From positions 1-9,111 of the forward strand of contig JAKSVJ010000032.1 of NCBI GenBank assembly GCA_024408015.1: 9,111 bases of DNA, in the 5' to 3' direction. The DNA is from Clostridia bacterium. GTDB lineage: Bacteria; Bacillota; Clostridia; Oscillospirales; CAG-272. The stretch's first letter is position 1, and each line of letters begins with the position of its first letter. Shown here piece by piece: positions 7,126 through 9,111 of this stretch. The position numbers were made by a program, and so were the translations under genes. The notes beneath the pieces are model-generated. The model had not been told where the DNA came from and made no database searches. It saw only the letters and a list, made by a program, of their open reading frames with translations.

Positions 7126-8075
7126 TGTTACTTTTACTTCAATACACAATTTTGTATGCATCCATCCTCATTCTCGTTGCTCTTGGCGGTTGTTTTTCAG
7201 AGCATTCTGGCGTAATTAACCTTGGTCTTGAAGGTACAATGGTTATTGGTGCACTTGGTGGTGCTTTGGCAATGAAAGTTATTACTTAACAATTCCCAAA
7301 TACACCATCCGTACTTATAGTGTTTATTGTTCTTGCGGTTGCCATTATTTCAGGAATGATATACTCTTTATTATTGGCGGTTGCCGCAATTAACTTCAGC
7401 GCTGACCAAACGATTGTTGGTACTGCAATGAATATGCTTGCTACAGCTGGTTCAGTTGTGATTGTTAAAGCCATTAACACAGCTCAAAACCCAGACAACG
7501 TATCCGCAACAATTACATACATAGCTCCAAAGAAAGCTTTTATTTTGAGCATTTTTGGACTAGAAATCAACTGGGTTGTGCCTATAACAATACTTTGCAT
7601 TATAGCTGCGTATGTTGTTTTGTATAAAACAAGATTCGGTCTCAGACTTATGGCCTGTGGTGAATTTCCTCAGGCAGCAGGTTCAGTAGGTATCAACGTG
7701 TTTAAATCTAGATATGCTGGTGTTATCATCTCTGGCGGTCTTGCCGGCTTGGGAGGTATTACATATATCATCACAGGCGTTAGTGAATGGAGATTTGAAT
7801 ATGGTGTTGCTGGATTTGGATTCTTAGCTCTTGCTGTAATGATTTTTGGACAATGGAAACCAACAAGAATTGCTATTGCTGCACTTTTGTTTGGATTATT
7901 TAGAGCTTTATCAAATGTTTATTCAGGAATTGATTTACTTTCTAATTTGAATATTCCAAGTAACGTATATAATATGATGCCATATGTAATCTCACTCATC
8001 GTTTTGGCATTTACATCCAAGAATTCTCGTGCCCCTAAAGCTGAAGGTCTTCCTTACGATAAAGGAATGAGATAG
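7125..8075 (+). pseudogene. nucleoside ABC importer, second permease subunit, interrupted by an in-frame TAA
   Basis: NupQ/YufQ-type membrane subunit that pairs with the first permease. GGAGG at 7110-7114 and ATG at 7125 give a correct start: MLLLLQYTILYAS, then the family motif LGGCFSEHSGVINLGLEG and a membrane segment. Codon 55 (7287-7289) is TAA. The same frame resumes at once with QFPNTPS and runs to a TAG at 8073-8075, including GLRLMACGEFPQAAGSVGI and several membrane segments. Ignoring the stop, the protein would be about 316 residues, the normal size for YufQ relatives (about 310-320). The first open codon able to restart near the break is a GTG at 7320 with no evident ribosome binding site. 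The transporter would be non-functional without readthrough or a correction. A single C-to-T change (CAA to TAA) could explain it; a sequencing error is also possible. Confidence 0.9.
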
Positions 8076-8091
8076 TCAAGGAGGTTAAGCT

Positions 8092-8715
8092 TTGTCTTCA
8101 ATCATCATTGGTATTGCCGGTGGTACAGGCAGTGGTAAAACAACTCTTGCAAATAGAATTATTAATCAATTCAAAGATCAGATTGCTGTTGTTCACCATG
8201 ACAATTATTACAAGTCTCATACAAACTTAACTTACGAAGAAAGAACAAAACTTAACTATGACCATCCAGATTCATTTGATACGGATTTGATGGTTGAAGA
8301 TGTTAAAAAACTAAAATCAGGCAGTGAAATAAAGTGTCCTGTATATGATTTTACTGTTCACAATAGAAGTGACGAGTTTATTATAATTCAGCCTAAGCCA
8401 ATAATTCTTGTTGAGGGTTTACTGATTTTGTCGGATCCTTCTCTTAGAGAATTAATGGATATCAAAATTTTTGTTGATACTGATGCTGATATTAGACTCA
8501 TAAGAAGAATTAGAAGGGATATGATTGAAAGAGAACGTTCTCTTGACTCTATCCTTGGACAATATATGGAAACCGTAAAGCCTATGCACGATTTGTATAT
8601 CGAACCTAGTAAAAGATATGCCGATGTAATCATTCAAGAGGGCGGCGGTAATGATGTTGCTTTCGATATGATTACACATCGATTAGAGGCCCACATTTTG
8701 TCTCATAAAGCATGA
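8092..8715 (+). CDS. udk: uridine kinase
   Basis: Phosphorylates uridine and cytidine to UMP and CMP, trapping imported pyrimidine nucleosides in the cytosol. The 207 residues match the family (about 205-215). Motifs: P-loop GGTGSGKTT (10-18); HHDNYYK in place of the E. coli EDCYYK; NYDHPDSFDTDL; CPVYDFTVHNR; the EGLL strand; the RRIRRDMIERERS lid; and IEPSKRYADVII. The start is TTG at 8092, supported by a near-perfect AAGGAGGT at 8078-8085 six nt upstream and by the immediate SSIIIGIAGG strand. It lies 16 nt after the second permease, so it belongs to the importer operon. This pairs uptake with phosphorylation. No clear terminator follows it. Confidence 0.95.
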   Translation: MSSIIIGIAGGTGSGKTTLANRIINQFKDQIAVVHHDNYYKSHTNLTYEERTKLNYDHPDSFDTDLMVEDVKKLKSGSEIKCPVYDFTVHNRSDEFIIIQPKPIILVEGLLILSDPSLRELMDIKIFVDTDADIRLIRRIRRDMIERERSLDSILGQYMETVKPMHDLYIEPSKRYADVIIQEGGGNDVAFDMITHRLEAHILSHKA

Positions 8716-8730
8716 TTTTTCGATTATTAG

Positions 8731-8759
8731 TAGCCACTCTTTAAAAAACATCGTATAAT
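8731..8759 (+). promoter_or_regulatory. predicted promoter for the small cysteine-rich protein gene
   Basis: A perfect -10 box TATAAT at 8754-8759 is preceded, after a 17-nt spacer, by TAGCCA at 8731-8736, which matches four of six -35 positions. Transcription would start near 8766, about 38 nt before the ATG. It would separate the small gene from the udk operon, although readthrough from udk is also possible. Confidence 0.6.
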
Positions 8760-8803
8760 TTGATGTAGAAAACAAAAAACATGATAAAAGGAGATTAATT
8801 ATT

Positions 8804-9001
8804 ATGTTAAATGAAAAAGAGAAAAAGGATATTAAAGAGATTGGAATAGAATGGCTTGAACAAGTAAGTGGTGGCGTAGACAAATGTAACGAATTGATAT
8901 GCCCTTATTGCCAACAGCATATTTGTTCTGCAATTGGTTTAACAGAAACTGAATTTATTCAAAGAATTAAAGATCATTTATCAGTTTGTAACAAAGGTTA
9001 A
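8804..9001 (+). CDS. small cysteine-rich protein with a double-glycine-type leader
   Basis: A 65-residue protein I do not recognise. AGGAG (8789-8793) lies 10 nt before the ATG, and the gene has its own likely promoter and terminator, so it is probably expressed. Residues 1-24 are charged, amphipathic and end in WLEQVSGG. This closely resembles double-glycine leaders of bacteriocins and other peptides that are cleaved after GG by C39-peptidase ABC exporters. The following 41 residues hold five cysteines (28, 33, 36, 41, 62) and two histidines (39, 58), including CPYC at 33-36 and HLSVC at 58-62. That core could be disulfide-bonded, modified, or bind zinc as a C2HC-like finger. No exporter or modifying enzyme is in the window. 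The leader and core assignments are inference from pattern. Confidence 0.75.
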   Translation: MLNEKEKKDIKEIGIEWLEQVSGGVDKCNELICPYCQQHICSAIGLTETEFIQRIKDHLSVCNKG

Positions 9002-9025
9002 ACTAGGTGCGAAAATAAGCAAACA

Positions 9026-9062
9026 AAAAAACGAAACCCATTTAATTTGAGTTTCGTTTTTT
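9026..9062 (+). terminator. intrinsic terminator after the small protein gene, probably bidirectional
   Basis: AAAAAACGAAAC (9026-9037) pairs perfectly with GTTTCGTTTTTT (9051-9062), leaving a 13-nt loop. The GC-containing core is CGAAAC/GTTTCG, flanked by A-run and T-run, so it can terminate on either strand. It lies 24 nt after the small gene's stop. The group II intron-like sequence begins four bases after its T-run. Confidence 0.85.
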
Positions 9063-9065
9063 AAT

Positions 9066-9111
9066 GTGTGACGGGCATGTCATATATCTAAAGGGTGAAA
9101 GTCCCGAGTAG
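9066..9111 (+). mobile_element. 5' end of a group IIC-type intron, cut by the window edge
   Basis: The sequence starts with GTGTG, the bacterial group II 5' consensus GUGYG. It continues with a small hairpin, GAC (9070-9072), loop GGGCAT, GTC (9079-9081), and then GGGTGAAAGTCCCGA at 9093-9107. The order and spacing of GTGTG, GGCATG and GGGTGA-AGTCCCGA match what I recall of the 5' end of the Oceanobacillus iheyensis group IIC intron. It lies directly after a terminator hairpin, the known insertion preference of class C introns. Domains II-VI and any reverse transcriptase would be beyond the window. Only 46 nt are visible, so a full intron or a remnant cannot be told apart. Confidence 0.8.

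Noticed and set aside
7287..7289. Reassignment of TAA as a sense codon to explain the permease stop
   Set aside because: The lipoprotein, ATPase, first permease and small protein genes all use TAA as the natural terminal stop.
9007..9011. GTGCG as an alternative group II intron start
   Set aside because: The following bases do not match the intron 5' domain, and the sequence lies upstream of the terminator rather than after it.

Overview
The window is a compact, low-GC, almost entirely plus-strand stretch whose gene content and spacing fit an anaerobic Bacillota (Clostridia-like) genome. The supporting signs are AT-rich third codon positions, strong AAGGAGG-type ribosome binding sites, overlapping genes, and a BmpA/PnrA-type lipoprotein transport system. 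The organism call is an inference from style; no marker gene is present.

Region 1 (1-2862) is a nucleoside catabolism operon: deoC (5' end cut by the window), deoD, deoB and cdd. They are joined by a 12-nt gap, a 1-nt overlap and a 4-nt overlap. Together they deaminate cytidine or deoxycytidine, phosphorolyse purine nucleosides, isomerise (deoxy)ribose-1-phosphate to the 5-phosphate, and cleave deoxyribose-5-phosphate. The deoC frame is broken by one in-frame TGA 28 codons before its natural end.

Region 2 (2863-4229) holds a consensus promoter (TTGACA, 17 nt, TATAAT) lying partly inside a large inverted repeat. It is followed by a substrate-binding lipoprotein gene that ends in a strong intrinsic terminator.

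Region 3 (4296-8715) encodes the rest of a nucleoside ABC importer (double-domain ATPase and two permeases), followed by uridine kinase. The first permease has an unusual acidic C-terminal tail. The second is broken by an in-frame TAA at codon 55. Imported nucleosides would be trapped by uridine kinase or degraded by the deo operon, so the window reads as one uptake-and-salvage island.

Region 4 (8731-9111) is different. It has its own promoter, a 65-residue cysteine-rich small protein with a double-glycine-type leader, and a terminator. Starting four bases after the terminator T-run is what looks like the first 46 nt of a group IIC intron, cut by the window edge.

The most notable points are the two isolated nonsense codons in otherwise intact pathway genes (both explicable by C-to-T changes), the leader-type peptide, the terminator-associated intron start, and the promoter embedded in an inverted repeat.
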